Part shown: positions 1 through 7,937 of the stretch, in pieces
How the letters are laid out: every line of letters starts with the position of its first letter
Numbering within the stretch: the stretch's first letter is position 1
Origin: an uncultured Bacilli bacterium
GTDB lineage: Bacteria; Bacillota_I; Bacilli_A; RF39; UBA660
Direction: 5' to 3'
Assembly (NCBI GenBank): GCA_934097105.1
Contig: CAKONI010000001.1
Location: forward strand, 100,762-164,761
DNA length: 64,000 bases
Notes under the pieces: generated by a model
What the model was told of the DNA's origin: nothing
Database searches by the model: none
What the model saw: only the letters and a program-made list of their open reading frames with translations
Program-made: the position numbers and the translations under genes

Positions 1-654
1 GCTGTTAAGAGGCTTAATGTTATTAAAGAGTATACTAAACTTGGAAGTGGATTTGCTATAGCAACTAGAGATTTGTCTATTCGTGGTGCAGGTGATATAC
101 TAGGTAGTGAGCAGGCTGGCTTTATTGATGCTGTCGGTATTGATTTGTATTTAAATATGTTAAATGAAGAAATTGCTAAACTTAAAGGTGAAGAGGTTGT
201 TTCTGTTTCTGATGATGCACCTTTGATTAATATTTCTTCTCATGTTAAAGATAGTTATGTTGAAGATGAGGATGTTAAAATTTTAATTCATCGTCTTATT
301 AATTCGATATCTGATGCTGGTGATTATGAAAAGGTTAAGGCTGAAATTGAGGATAGATTTGGTAAGGTAGATGAAGATCTTTTGGTGTATATGAATGAAC
401 AGTTATTTGAATTTTTTGTTAAGAAATTAGGAATTATTAAAGTTTTTGATAATAATAAGTATAGAGAGGTAATTTTTAACAAGGATTTTCTAAATAAGTT
501 AAGTTTTGATGATGTTTTTATGAAATCTTTAGAGATTAATAAAAAGTTTAACTTTTCATATAAAAATAACATGCTTAGTGTTTCACTTATGTATAATAAT
601 TCAAGGAGACATATAGTGTTTGATTTTAATGATTTTTTTAGGGAACTTTTATAG
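1..654 (+). CDS. mfd: Transcription-repair coupling factor Mfd, C-terminal part
   Basis: This is the last 217 codons of Mfd, open at the window edge; the frame is continuous from base 1. Mfd is a DNA translocase that removes RNA polymerase stalled at lesions and recruits UvrA. The visible part starts at the end of the helicase core, with ATRDLSIRGAGDILGSEQAG (a strongly conserved Mfd stretch), and continues into the C-terminal domain that in other Mfd proteins contacts the UvrA-binding module. Mfd upstream of spoVT is the B. subtilis order, which supports the call. A start inside this piece would be artificial because the conserved motif begins upstream of it. Confidence 0.93.
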   Translation, partial: AVKRLNVIKEYTKLGSGFAIATRDLSIRGAGDILGSEQAGFIDAVGIDLYLNMLNEEIAKLKGEEVVSVSDDAPLINISSHVKDSYVEDEDVKILIHRLINSISDAGDYEKVKAEIEDRFGKVDEDLLVYMNEQLFEFFVKKLGIIKVFDNNKYREVIFNKDFLNKLSFDDVFMKSLEINKKFNFSYKNNMLSVSLMYNNSRRHIVFDFNDFFRELL

Positions 655-794
655 TTCTTTTTTATTTTCAAATGGAAAAATTTACCATCTATGTAAAATA
701 CTTAGGAATATTATAATGTTTTTGGGATAAAAGTAGAAATGGTGAATAATTTTTATTTTTTTGCAAAAAATACTAGTGAAAGAGAGGTTTATAG

Positions 795-1322
795 ATGAAA
801 ACAATTGGGGTTGTTAGGCGTATAGATGATTTGGGAAGAGTCGTAATTCCTAAGGAAATCCGCAAGACACTTAAGATCAAGGATGGCGAGTCAGTGGAGA
901 TTTTTATTGAAAGTGACAATATTGTTTTAAAAAAGTATCATCCTCTTGATGGAGTTCCTAACTTTTATAGGGATTATGTAGAGTCTATTCATTCTGAACT
1001 AGGTGGTAATGTTATGATTACTGATAGAGATAAAGTAGTTGCTATTTCTGGGGAGTTAAAGAAAGATTATTATGATAAACCTATTTCCAAACAACTTGAA
1101 GATATTATTCATTCACGTTCTGTAGTTATTTGTAGAGAAAAATCTGCTGTAAGTATTGCACAAGATTATACTGTTAATGGTAGTTATGTAATTGCTCCAG
1201 TTATTTCTAATGGAGATGAGATAGGAGCAGTTATTATTTTGTTTATTAATAAATTAATTGATGATTTTAGTATAAAAACGGGAATTATTGCTTCAAAATT
1301 TTTGGGTAAGTATATTGAATAG
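795..1322 (+). CDS. spoVT: Stage V sporulation regulator SpoVT
   Basis: 175 residues, close to the usual SpoVT length. Residues 1-50 form an AbrB-type swapped-hairpin DNA-binding domain (RRIDDLGRVVIPKEIRKTL). The remainder matches the GAF-like C-terminal domain of SpoVT, including the late stretch around GAVIILF. In Bacillus SpoVT modulates sigma-G genes in the forespore and affects coat and germination. A strong SD (GAGAGG) precedes the ATG. Position directly after mfd agrees with B. subtilis. A plain AbrB paralog would lack the C-terminal domain, so SpoVT is the better reading. Confidence 0.93.
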   Translation: MKTIGVVRRIDDLGRVVIPKEIRKTLKIKDGESVEIFIESDNIVLKKYHPLDGVPNFYRDYVESIHSELGGNVMITDRDKVVAISGELKKDYYDKPISKQLEDIIHSRSVVICREKSAVSIAQDYTVNGSYVIAPVISNGDEIGAVIILFINKLIDDFSIKTGIIASKFLGKYIE

Positions 1323-1343
1323 TTTTTATTTTTATGGTATAAT
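1315..1343 (+). promoter_or_regulatory. Sigma-A-type promoter of metG leader
   Basis: TTGAAT and TATAAT are separated by 17 bases. The -35 overlaps the last codons of spoVT, so the metG transcript starts about 230 bases upstream of its coding region, just ahead of the T-box. Confidence 0.65.
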
Positions 1344-1349
1344 TTTCTA

Positions 1350-1550
1350 AATGCGATGAAAGAAGGTTAAAATAGTTATTATTTTTTAGAGAGTTTGTGT
1401 TTGGTGGAAACAAATATTTAATGCTATTTGGTATGACTTCTGGAGTTTGGGATTTTCCCCGGTTTAATCCGTTATTTTAATGAGATACTTATGTATAAAA
1501 TAAGGTGGTACCACGGAATATTTCGTCCTTAAGAAATGTTTCTTTTTTTA
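1350..1550 (+). promoter_or_regulatory. T-box leader, Met specifier
   Basis: Seen: an AGAGAG motif at 1388-1393, a TGGTATGACTTCTGGAG context that puts ATG (Met) at 1433-1435 in the specifier position, a stem IIA/B-like CCCCGG..CCG segment near 1456-1472, and the T-box proper AGGTGGTACCACGG at 1503-1516 with CGTCCTT completing the antiterminator. The downstream terminator is weak: AAGAA/TTCTT around a four-base loop followed by seven T. T-boxes sense uncharged tRNA and switch on synthetase genes; this one sits directly before metG. Confidence 0.9.
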
Positions 1551-1579
1551 TTGCATTAATTTATATGAGGTGATTTTTT

Positions 1580-3088
1580 ATGAAAGATAAGTTTTATATT
1601 AGTACGCCTATTTATTATCCTAGTTCTAATTTTCATATTGGGCATTGCTATACTACTGTTATTGCTGATTCTATTGCTAGATATAAGAGACTTTGTGGAT
1701 ATGATGTTTATTTTCAAACTGGTACTGATGAACATGGACAAAAAATTGAGAATAAGGCTAGGGAAGCAGGTGTTTCTCCAAAAGAATATGTTGATGAAAT
1801 TATTTTGAATGCTAAGGATTTGTGGAAATCTTTGAATATTACTTATGATTATTTTATTAGAACTACAGATTCTAATCATGTTGTAGCAGTTCAAAAAATA
1901 TTTGAGAAATTGTATAATCAGGGAGATATTTATAAGGGAGACTATACAGGTCTTTATTGTACTCCTTGTGAGTCTTTTTGGACTGAAAGTCAACTTGTTT
2001 CTGGAAAATGTCCAGATTGTGGTCGTGAGGTTCATATGATTAAAGAAGAGGCATATTTCTTTAAATTATCTAAATATGCTGATAAATTGATTGATTTTTA
2101 TGATAAACATCCAAATTTTTTACTTCCTGTTTCTAGAAAAAACGAAATGATTAATAATTTTATTAAACCTGGACTTCAAGATCTATGTGTTTCTCGTACT
2201 AGTTTTAAGTGGGGAATTCCTGTTACTTTTGATCCAGATCATGTTATTTATGTTTGGATTGATGCGCTTACGAATTATATTACTTCTTTGGGATATCCTG
2301 ATAAATTGGATGATAAATTTGCCAGATATTGGCCATGTGATTTGCACTTGGTGGGTAAAGAAATTGTTAGGTTTCATGCAATAATATGGCCATGCATTTT
2401 GATGGCGCTTAATTTACCACTTCCAAAACAGATTTTTGGACATGGCTGGCTTATTGTAGATGGTGGTAAGATTTCTAAGTCATTAGGAAATTATAAGGAT
2501 CCTAGAGAGTATATTAATGCTTATGGGGTTGATGCAGTTAGATATTTTGTATTAAGGGAAGTTCCACTTGGTAGTGATGGTAATTTTAGTGAAGAGGCTT
2601 TAGTAAATCGTATTAATGGAGATCTTGCAAATGTACTTGGTAATTTAGTTAATCGAACTATTTCTATGGCTAATAAGTATTTCGATGGTAAGGTTTCTAA
2701 TAAGAAAAGTTATGAAGAAGATCAGGAGTTTTTGAACTGTATTGGTTCTTTATGTGACAAGGTTGATGAATCAATGAATAATTATGAAATTAGCGTTTGC
2801 TTGGGTAACATTTTTGATGTTTTAAGAAGAAGTAATAAATATGTTGATGAAACTATGCCTTGGGTTTTATATAAGAATAATGATTTGGAAAGATTAGAGG
2901 CTGTTTTATATAATTTACTTTATTCTATAAAAGTTTGTACTACGTTTCTTAGACCTTTTATTCCTGATACTTGTGATGAAATTTTTAAACAACTTAATTT
3001 AGATTTTATTAGTTTTGATGATGTTTATAATGAAACTAATTTTAATGTAGGAAAAGCTTCTATTTTGTTTGAAAGAGTAGAAAATTAG
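1580..3088 (+). CDS. metG: Methionyl-tRNA synthetase
   Basis: 502 residues, class Ia synthetase charging tRNA-Met. Seen: HIGH motif (HIGHCY, about residue 20), KMSKS variant KISKS (about 300), and a two-pair CxxC zinc knuckle (CTPC near 130, CPDC near 145). The C-terminal Arc1p-like tRNA-binding domain found in the 664-residue B. subtilis enzyme is missing; the protein stops after the anticodon-binding helical domain, as in the shorter form of the family. SD GAGGTG precedes the ATG. Controlled by the T-box upstream. Confidence 0.97.
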   Translation: MKDKFYISTPIYYPSSNFHIGHCYTTVIADSIARYKRLCGYDVYFQTGTDEHGQKIENKAREAGVSPKEYVDEIILNAKDLWKSLNITYDYFIRTTDSNHVVAVQKIFEKLYNQGDIYKGDYTGLYCTPCESFWTESQLVSGKCPDCGREVHMIKEEAYFFKLSKYADKLIDFYDKHPNFLLPVSRKNEMINNFIKPGLQDLCVSRTSFKWGIPVTFDPDHVIYVWIDALTNYITSLGYPDKLDDKFARYWPCDLHLVGKEIVRFHAIIWPCILMALNLPLPKQIFGHGWLIVDGGKISKSLGNYKDPREYINAYGVDAVRYFVLREVPLGSDGNFSEEALVNRINGDLANVLGNLVNRTISMANKYFDGKVSNKKSYEEDQEFLNCIGSLCDKVDESMNNYEISVCLGNIFDVLRRSNKYVDETMPWVLYKNNDLERLEAVLYNLLYSIKVCTTFLRPFIPDTCDEIFKQLNLDFISFDDVYNETNFNVGKASILFERVEN

Positions 3089-3095
3089 TAAAATG

Positions 3096-3127
3096 GAGTG
3101 TAAAGTTTTAATTTTATACTCTTTTTT
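3096..3127 (+). terminator. Intrinsic terminator after metG
   Basis: Eight-base-pair stem GAGTGTAA/TTATACTC followed by six T. It begins seven bases after the metG stop. Confidence 0.75.
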
Positions 3128-3128
3128 C

Positions 3129-3158
3129 TTGCTTTTTTGACACATTTGTTATTATAAT
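3129..3158 (+). promoter_or_regulatory. Promoter for small membrane ORF and tatD
   Basis: TTGCTT, 18-base spacer, TATAAT. A better -35 (TTGACA at 3137-3142) lies only 10 bases from the same -10 and a second TTGACA overlaps the -10, so the exact pairing is uncertain. Confidence 0.45.
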
Positions 3159-3209
3159 TGACATGTAGTAAGAAGTTGCAGTTGAAAATTTTACGAAAGG
3201 AGAATTTGC

Positions 3210-3350
3210 ATGCTTTCAAGTACTAAGGCAGTAGTTAATGCACTTTTGGTAGTATTTTTTTTGACAATGGTGATTTTCTCACCTAACATTATTGACTTTG
3301 CTTACTTTACATTTTTATTTTATTTTTTATGGAAGTTGAAGTTACTTTGA
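3210..3350 (+). CDS. 46-residue membrane protein, unknown function
   Basis: ATG with a good SD (AAAGGAGA, seven bases upstream). The product begins MLSSTKAVVNALLVVFF, is very hydrophobic from about residue 8 to 41 with an SPN break in the middle (two short or one long membrane segment), and ends in a basic WKLKLL tail. It lies between the metG terminator and tatD with its own likely promoter. I do not recognise the family. The SD and codon use resemble its neighbours, which argues that it is translated. Confidence 0.6.
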   Translation: MLSSTKAVVNALLVVFFLTMVIFSPNIIDFAYFTFLFYFLWKLKLL

Positions 3351-3401
3351 TACTTGTTATTAAGTATCTTTTTATTTTATAATTATATTGGAGATGATTT
3401 T

Positions 3402-4148
3402 ATGTTAATTGATACACATTTGCATTTAGTTTTGGAAGATTATGATATTGATGAGGTTATTGCGAATGCTGAAGAAAATGGTGTTAAGTATTTAATTTTG
3501 GGTTCTAGTTCTGTAGATGACAATAAACTTAATATTGATTTGGCTTCTAGATATAATAATGTTTTTACTACGATTGGATATCATCCTAGTGAGGCTAGTC
3601 TTATATCTGATAGGGATTTGTCTTTTTTAAAGAGTGCTGTAGAAAATGAGAAAGTTGTTGGAATTGGGGAAATCGGTTTGGATTATCATTATGGAGATGA
3701 GGATAGAGATTTACAGATTTCACTTTTTAGAAAACAACTTGATATTGCACAGGAATATGATGTTCCTGTTGTAATCCATACTAGAGATGCTTTTTTAGAT
3801 ACATATAATATTTTGAAGGAGTATAAATTAAGGGGAGTTATTCATTGTTTTTCAGGTAGTTTAGAGACAGCAAAGATGTATATGTCTTTAGGATATTACT
3901 TGGGTATCGGTGGAGTAGTTATGTTTAAAAATAGTAAACTTAAGGATGTTATTAGGGAAATAGGAATTTCTAAGGTTGTTTTTGAGACTGATTCTCCTTA
4001 TTTATCACCTTTTAGAGGTGAAAAGAATGAGCCTTCTAATGTTAGATATATTTGTGATTTTGTTGCGGATTTGCTTGATATGTCTTCTTCTGAAGTGGAA
4101 AAAATTACTAGTTCTAATGCGACTGTTTTATTTGACTTACGTATATAA
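3402..4148 (+). CDS. tatD: TatD-family metal-dependent DNase
   Basis: 248 residues from the ATG preceded by GGAGATG; an in-frame start 48 bases earlier has no SD. Seen: the DTHLHL metal motif at the N-terminus, GEIGLDYH near residue 90, HTRDA near 125, CFSG near 150, and ETDSPYL near 200, the full TatD signature set. TatD proteins are TIM-barrel hydrolases with 3'-5' exonuclease activity. The B. subtilis ortholog yabD also follows metS. Confidence 0.93.
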   Translation: MLIDTHLHLVLEDYDIDEVIANAEENGVKYLILGSSSVDDNKLNIDLASRYNNVFTTIGYHPSEASLISDRDLSFLKSAVENEKVVGIGEIGLDYHYGDEDRDLQISLFRKQLDIAQEYDVPVVIHTRDAFLDTYNILKEYKLRGVIHCFSGSLETAKMYMSLGYYLGIGGVVMFKNSKLKDVIREIGISKVVFETDSPYLSPFRGEKNEPSNVRYICDFVADLLDMSSSEVEKITSSNATVLFDLRI

Positions 4149-4185
4149 ATGTGTTAGAATATTCTGTAATTGAGAGGTGAGTTTT

Positions 4186-4800
4186 TTGGCTAAGAGAAAG
4201 TTAAAAAAGAATTTAGGCAAAAAGATTATTTCCGGCATTTTATATGTGACAGGTGTTTTACTTATTTGTGCTGGTGTTATAGGAGTTATCAGTTTTGATG
4301 ATAAAAAAATGACTAGTAATGAGAGTGAAAATAATAATTTAAATAAATATGTTTCAACTAAGGAACTTGTGGCAACTTTTAGAGAACTTAATAAAAAGAA
4401 TATAAATCCTATTATGTATAGTAGTTTTGGCGCTGCTGTTTATAATTCACAGTTTTATCCTACTAGTTTTGTGGGAAAGTTGGTTCATTATGGACCGGAT
4501 TGTCCAGAATGTGGTGGACATTTAGGTTGTAATGGGCAAGATGCAAGAAATGGGAATATATATTATAATGATAAAGAATATGGTAAGGTTCGTATAGTTG
4601 CAATGAGTAGTGACATACCTTGTGGAAGTATGATTAGGATAAATGTCGATGCTTATGATAAGGATGGAATGTATGCTATTGTACTAGATAGAGGTGTTAG
4701 TGGTCCTATGGTGGATTTACTTAAGACTAGTGCTTCAGCTAGTTCACCTGTTAGAACTGTTAATAATGTTACTTTTGATATATTAAGGTATGGATATTAA
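4186..4800 (+). CDS. YabE-like 3D-domain cell wall protein
   Basis: An N-terminal membrane segment (about residues 13-35) is followed by a spacer and a C-terminal 3D domain: VAMSSDIPCGSMIRI and DRGVSGPMVDLL carry its conserved aspartates. 3D domains are double-psi barrels of lytic-transglycosylase type, as in YabE, YocH and MltA. The middle has two cysteine pairs (CPECGG, GCNG), unusual for an exported protein. The SD AGAGGTG points to the TTG at 4186; the GTG at 4177 lies inside the SD. It occupies the yabE slot but lacks the DUF348 and G5 repeats of B. subtilis YabE. Confidence 0.8.
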   Translation: MAKRKLKKNLGKKIISGILYVTGVLLICAGVIGVISFDDKKMTSNESENNNLNKYVSTKELVATFRELNKKNINPIMYSSFGAAVYNSQFYPTSFVGKLVHYGPDCPECGGHLGCNGQDARNGNIYYNDKEYGKVRIVAMSSDIPCGSMIRINVDAYDKDGMYAIVLDRGVSGPMVDLLKTSASASSPVRTVNNVTFDILRYGY

Positions 4801-4821
4801 GACTATTTTTTAGTCTTTTTA
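4799..4821 (+). terminator. Terminator after yabE-like gene
   Basis: AAGACTA/TAGTCTT stem with a five-T loop and a T tract; the stem overlaps the stop codon. Confidence 0.7.
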
Positions 4822-4909
4822 TTTTGTAAATATGTGTAAAGTTTTTTATCTTTATTTCTGGGTTTATGTTTAATTTTTTTTTTTTTTTGGAAAAGTTAAA
4901 AAAAACGTA

Positions 4910-4938
4910 TTGATTTTTATTTTTTGTTATAGTATGAT
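4910..4938 (+). promoter_or_regulatory. Promoter of first TasA-like cassette
   Basis: TTGATT, 17 bases, TATGAT. The stretch from the -35 into the spacer (TATTGATTTTTATTTTTT) recurs before the second cassette at 6402, suggesting shared control. Confidence 0.65.
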
Positions 4939-4961
4939 TGTTATAGTAAAGGAGGATTTAT

Positions 4962-5597
4962 ATGGAAAATAGAGATAACAGTCAAAATAGTCAAAAAAGA
5001 ATAATTTTGGCAGTATTAGGTGTTGCTATTTTAGTAGTTGCAGTTGTAGGAATATCGTTTGCAGCGTATAGCAGTTCAAAAACTGGTAATGTAAATAAAG
5101 TTTCTACCGGTACTATTATGTTTAGTTATGCTGAACCTACTAATGGTATTAATATTCAAAATGCTACTTCTGTTTCTGATGATGTTGGTAAAGCTGATCA
5201 AACAAATAAGTTTGATTTTACGGTTACCACAACTACAACTAATGCTTTAACTATTCCTTATGTTATTACTTTAACAAAGGATGCTAATAATACATTACCT
5301 GATGAAGCTGTTAATGTTTATTTAACAAAAGGTGCTGAGAATACAGTTGTCAGAGATGTTACAAGCGTTTCTAGTTTGCCTAATTATACTAGAGGATCAG
5401 ATACGACTAACACTAAGTTATTAGCAGATAAAGATACTGGTGCTGTTCATACTCATGGCGATGCTACTGCTGATAATACCATTTCAACTAGTTATACATT
5501 TAGAATGTGGGTTAATAGTAGTGCTGCTTTATCTGGAGATACGGCACAAACTTTTAAAGCATTTATTAATGTTGATTCAACTGTTAATGCACAATAA
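4962..5597 (+). CDS. SipW-dependent TasA/camelysin-like protein A1
   Basis: 211 residues. Residues 1-35 are a signal peptide of the SipW-cognate type (ILVVAVVGISFA then AYSSSKTG), followed by the STGTI motif that matches TasA's SGTL strand just after the cleavage site. The mature part is Thr/Asn/Ser-rich and beta-prone, with no LPxTG motif and no cysteines. Near the C-terminus is YTFRMWVNSS followed by a final strand. TasA relatives form extracellular fibres. It starts a two-gene cassette with B1 (29 bases downstream) and is clearly homologous to A2 at 6452. The SipW-type signal is firm; a fibre role is inferred. Confidence 0.8.
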   Translation: MENRDNSQNSQKRIILAVLGVAILVVAVVGISFAAYSSSKTGNVNKVSTGTIMFSYAEPTNGINIQNATSVSDDVGKADQTNKFDFTVTTTTTNALTIPYVITLTKDANNTLPDEAVNVYLTKGAENTVVRDVTSVSSLPNYTRGSDTTNTKLLADKDTGAVHTHGDATADNTISTSYTFRMWVNSSAALSGDTAQTFKAFINVDSTVNAQ

Positions 5598-5626
5598 TTT
5601 GAAATTTAAGAAAGGAGAAAAAATAT

Positions 5627-6349
5627 ATGGAAGATAATAAAAAAACTTTAGTTCTTTCGATCATTGGTATATTAGTTTTAGTTATAGCTGTAGTTGGTGT
5701 TTCATTTGCTATGTTTAGTTTTTCTGGAACTGGTACAAAAGAGAATGTTATTACAACAGGTACTGTTAGTTTAGATTTTTCTACTGTTGAAGAAGGAACA
5801 GAAACTAATGTTATTAATGTTGATAATCAGTATCCTATGGATGATACTAATGGTGTTAGTTTAGCAAATATTACAAAATCGAAGGCAGATTTTAGTGTTA
5901 AAGCTAAGTATGATGCTGATATGACAATTAATTATGAAGTTGGTATTGTAGATATTAATAAAACTGGTGATATAACTGAAGGTGCTGAAACTATTCCTGA
6001 AAAAAATGTTAAAGTTATTTTGATTAATTCTACTACTGGAGAGGCTGTAGTTGGTAGTAAAGTTGGTGAAACCTATACTGGCGTTACTGTAGAAAGTTTA
6101 GCAAGTAAAAAAGGTGCTAAAAATTTAATAACTAATTATTATTTGGCTGGTGGATCTTTTACTAAGGGTGACAATTCAGACAAATATGCAATTTATGCTT
6201 ATTTAGATAAAGATTATCAATTACCTGTTGACGCTACTAAGTCAACTACTGATAATGCTGGTACAGTAACTAGAACTAATGAAAGTAAGAAAACTACTAA
6301 GAAAGCTGAATTTAGTTTTAAACTAGTTGTTAAAGCAGCTCAAGCTTAA
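5627..6349 (+). CDS. SipW-dependent TasA-like protein B1
   Basis: 240 residues. The hydrophobic signal ends VVGVSFAMFSFSGTGTKEN, then TTGTVSLDF, the same TasA-type post-cleavage strand. A diagnostic YPMDDTNGV motif lies near residue 70, and DKDYQLPVD near 200. It ends with a Lys/Thr-rich linker and a strand FSFKLVVKAAQA. B1 and B2 (7092) are close paralogs along their full length; A and B types share only the N-terminal architecture. SD AAAGGAG. Likely the partner subunit of A1, given the conserved A-B pairing. Confidence 0.8.
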   Translation: MEDNKKTLVLSIIGILVLVIAVVGVSFAMFSFSGTGTKENVITTGTVSLDFSTVEEGTETNVINVDNQYPMDDTNGVSLANITKSKADFSVKAKYDADMTINYEVGIVDINKTGDITEGAETIPEKNVKVILINSTTGEAVVGSKVGETYTGVTVESLASKKGAKNLITNYYLAGGSFTKGDNSDKYAIYAYLDKDYQLPVDATKSTTDNAGTVTRTNESKKTTKKAEFSFKLVVKAAQA

Positions 6350-6356
6350 TTTGAAG

Positions 6357-6378
6357 GATGCATTATGCATCTTTTTTT
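6357..6378 (+). terminator. Terminator closing first A-B cassette
   Basis: GATGCA/TGCATC stem, three-base loop, seven T. Confidence 0.75.
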
Positions 6379-6401
6379 GTTTGATTTAATATATAAAATT
6401 A

Positions 6402-6430
6402 TTGATTTTTATTTTTTCTTATTGTATTAT
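6402..6430 (+). promoter_or_regulatory. Promoter of second TasA-like cassette
   Basis: TTGATT, 17 bases, TATTAT, with the same TATTGATTTTTATTTTTT stretch as at 4910. Confidence 0.6.
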
Positions 6431-6451
6431 TAATATAGTGAGGAGGATTTA

Positions 6452-7072
6452 ATGAAAAAGATAGAAAATAATTATGGGAAAATGTTACTTTCGGTTTTGG
6501 GTGTTACAATTCTTACTGTTGCTGTTATTGGAATATCATTTGCGGCGTATGCTGGAACTAAAACTAGTGAAGTAAATAAGATTTCTACGGGTACTATTAC
6601 TTTTAGTTATGCTGAACCTACTAATGGAATTACTTTAAATAATGCTGTTCCTGTTAGTGATAGTGTTGGTAAACAATTGAATAACACTTTTGATTTTACG
6701 GTTAATACGACTACTACTAATGCTTTAACTATTCCTTATGTTGTTACAATGACTAAAGCAAGTGCAACAGAGGGAGAACTTTGGCTTTCTGATAGTGATG
6801 TTACTGTTTATGTAACAAAAAATAATGATGATGTTGCTCTTCCTGAGACTAAGGTTTCTGATCTTACTACTTTTGATAGAAATGGTGATTCTAGTAATAC
6901 AAAGTTATTGTTTGATTCTAGTCATATTCATAATTCTGATGTTACTAATAATACTATTTCTACAAATTATACATTTAGAATGTGGGTTAATCAATCTGCC
7001 AATTTAGATGGTGTTGATAGTCATGTCTATAAGGTCTTTATTAATGTTGATTCTGCTATTAAGGGACAATAG
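6452..7072 (+). CDS. SipW-dependent TasA/camelysin-like protein A2
   Basis: 206 residues, paralog of A1: the same SFAAY junction, STGTITFSYAEPTNGI, PVSDSVGK and the C-terminal YTFRMWVNQS. The signal peptide covers roughly residues 10-33. Differences are concentrated in the middle, for example an inserted TEGELWLSDS segment, so the two copies have diverged rather than arisen very recently. A strong SD GAGGAGG precedes the ATG. B2 follows after 19 bases. Confidence 0.8.
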   Translation: MKKIENNYGKMLLSVLGVTILTVAVIGISFAAYAGTKTSEVNKISTGTITFSYAEPTNGITLNNAVPVSDSVGKQLNNTFDFTVNTTTTNALTIPYVVTMTKASATEGELWLSDSDVTVYVTKNNDDVALPETKVSDLTTFDRNGDSSNTKLLFDSSHIHNSDVTNNTISTNYTFRMWVNQSANLDGVDSHVYKVFINVDSAIKGQ

Positions 7073-7091
7073 TGGTTTGTAGGAGGATGTT

Positions 7092-7814
7092 ATGAAAAAT
7101 AAAAGAAATTTGATGATTTCTGTCTTTGCTATATTGATTTTAATTGTAGTTGTAATTGGTGTTTCATTTGCTATATTTAGTTTTTCTGGGACTGGAACTA
7201 AGGAGAATGTTATAACTACTGGTGTTGTTTCTTTAAATTTTGATGATGTTGAGGGAAGTACTGTTTCAAAGACTATTAATGTTGATAATGAATATCCTAT
7301 GGATGATACTAATGGTGTTAATATTGATAATGTTAAGGCTAAGGCTGATTTTACTGTTAAGGCTGACTATAATGCAAATATGACTGTTAATTATGAAATT
7401 GGTATTACGGATATTAATGAAAATATTGCTGATGAAATGGAACAAATTAGTTCTAATTATGTAAAAGTTATATTATTTGATGGCTCTGGTAAGATTTTGC
7501 TTGGAAATGCAGTTGGCTCTAATTTTTCTGGTGTTACTGTTGATAGTTTGAAATCTGTTGCTGGGCCAAATGGTTTAATTAATAATTATTATTTGGCAAG
7601 TGGTTCATTTACTAATATTAATAAATCTGAGAAATATACTATGTATGCTTATTTAGATAAAGATTATCAATTACCTGTTGATTCTACTCAAACTACGACT
7701 GATAATGGTGGTACAGTTAGTAGAAATAATGATGATGCTACAAGCAAGAGTAAGAAGACTACTAAGAGGGCAGAATTTAATTTTAAATTATTTATAAAGG
7801 CTGCTCAAGTTTAA
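7092..7814 (+). CDS. SipW-dependent TasA-like protein B2
   Basis: 240 residues, the same length as B1 with shared SFSGTGTKENVITTG, YPMDDTNGV, NNYYLASGSF and DKDYQLPVD blocks. The signal peptide ends VVVIGVSFAIFSFS. The C-terminal Lys/Thr linker (KSKKTTKRAEF) and final strand are conserved. It is the second half of the duplicated cassette. No cysteines and no anchoring signal, consistent with a secreted structural protein; function is inferred from architecture only. Confidence 0.8.
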   Translation: MKNKRNLMISVFAILILIVVVIGVSFAIFSFSGTGTKENVITTGVVSLNFDDVEGSTVSKTINVDNEYPMDDTNGVNIDNVKAKADFTVKADYNANMTVNYEIGITDINENIADEMEQISSNYVKVILFDGSGKILLGNAVGSNFSGVTVDSLKSVAGPNGLINNYYLASGSFTNINKSEKYTMYAYLDKDYQLPVDSTQTTTDNGGTVSRNNDDATSKSKKTTKRAEFNFKLFIKAAQV

Positions 7815-7816
7815 AA

Positions 7817-7841
7817 ATGTGCATATTTTGTACATTTTTTT
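7817..7841 (+). terminator. Terminator closing second A-B cassette
   Basis: ATGTGCA/TGTACAT stem (one G-T pair) with seven T. Together with the one at 6357 it makes each cassette promoter-A-B-terminator. Confidence 0.7.
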
Positions 7842-7937
7842 GTGTTAATGTAAATTAAGTATAAAATTATTTATATTTTTCTTTTAAATTTAATTTTTTT
7901 GTGATAATATATTAGTATAGGTATGATAGGTGATTAT

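Noticed and set aside
1350..1550. tRNA genes in the long leaders before metG, lysS and trpS
   Set aside because: No cloverleaf with a TTCGANNC arm; the motifs are T-box elements.
3137..3163. Two perfect TTGACA boxes as -35 elements before the small ORF
   Set aside because: Neither has a -10 at 16-18 bases; the TATAAT between them pairs better with TTGCTT at 3129.
4962..7814. Pilin or LPxTG-anchored adhesin identity for the A and B proteins
   Set aside because: No LPxTG sorting signal, no prepilin peptidase motif, and the signal junction plus a neighbouring ER-type peptidase fit the SipW/TasA class.
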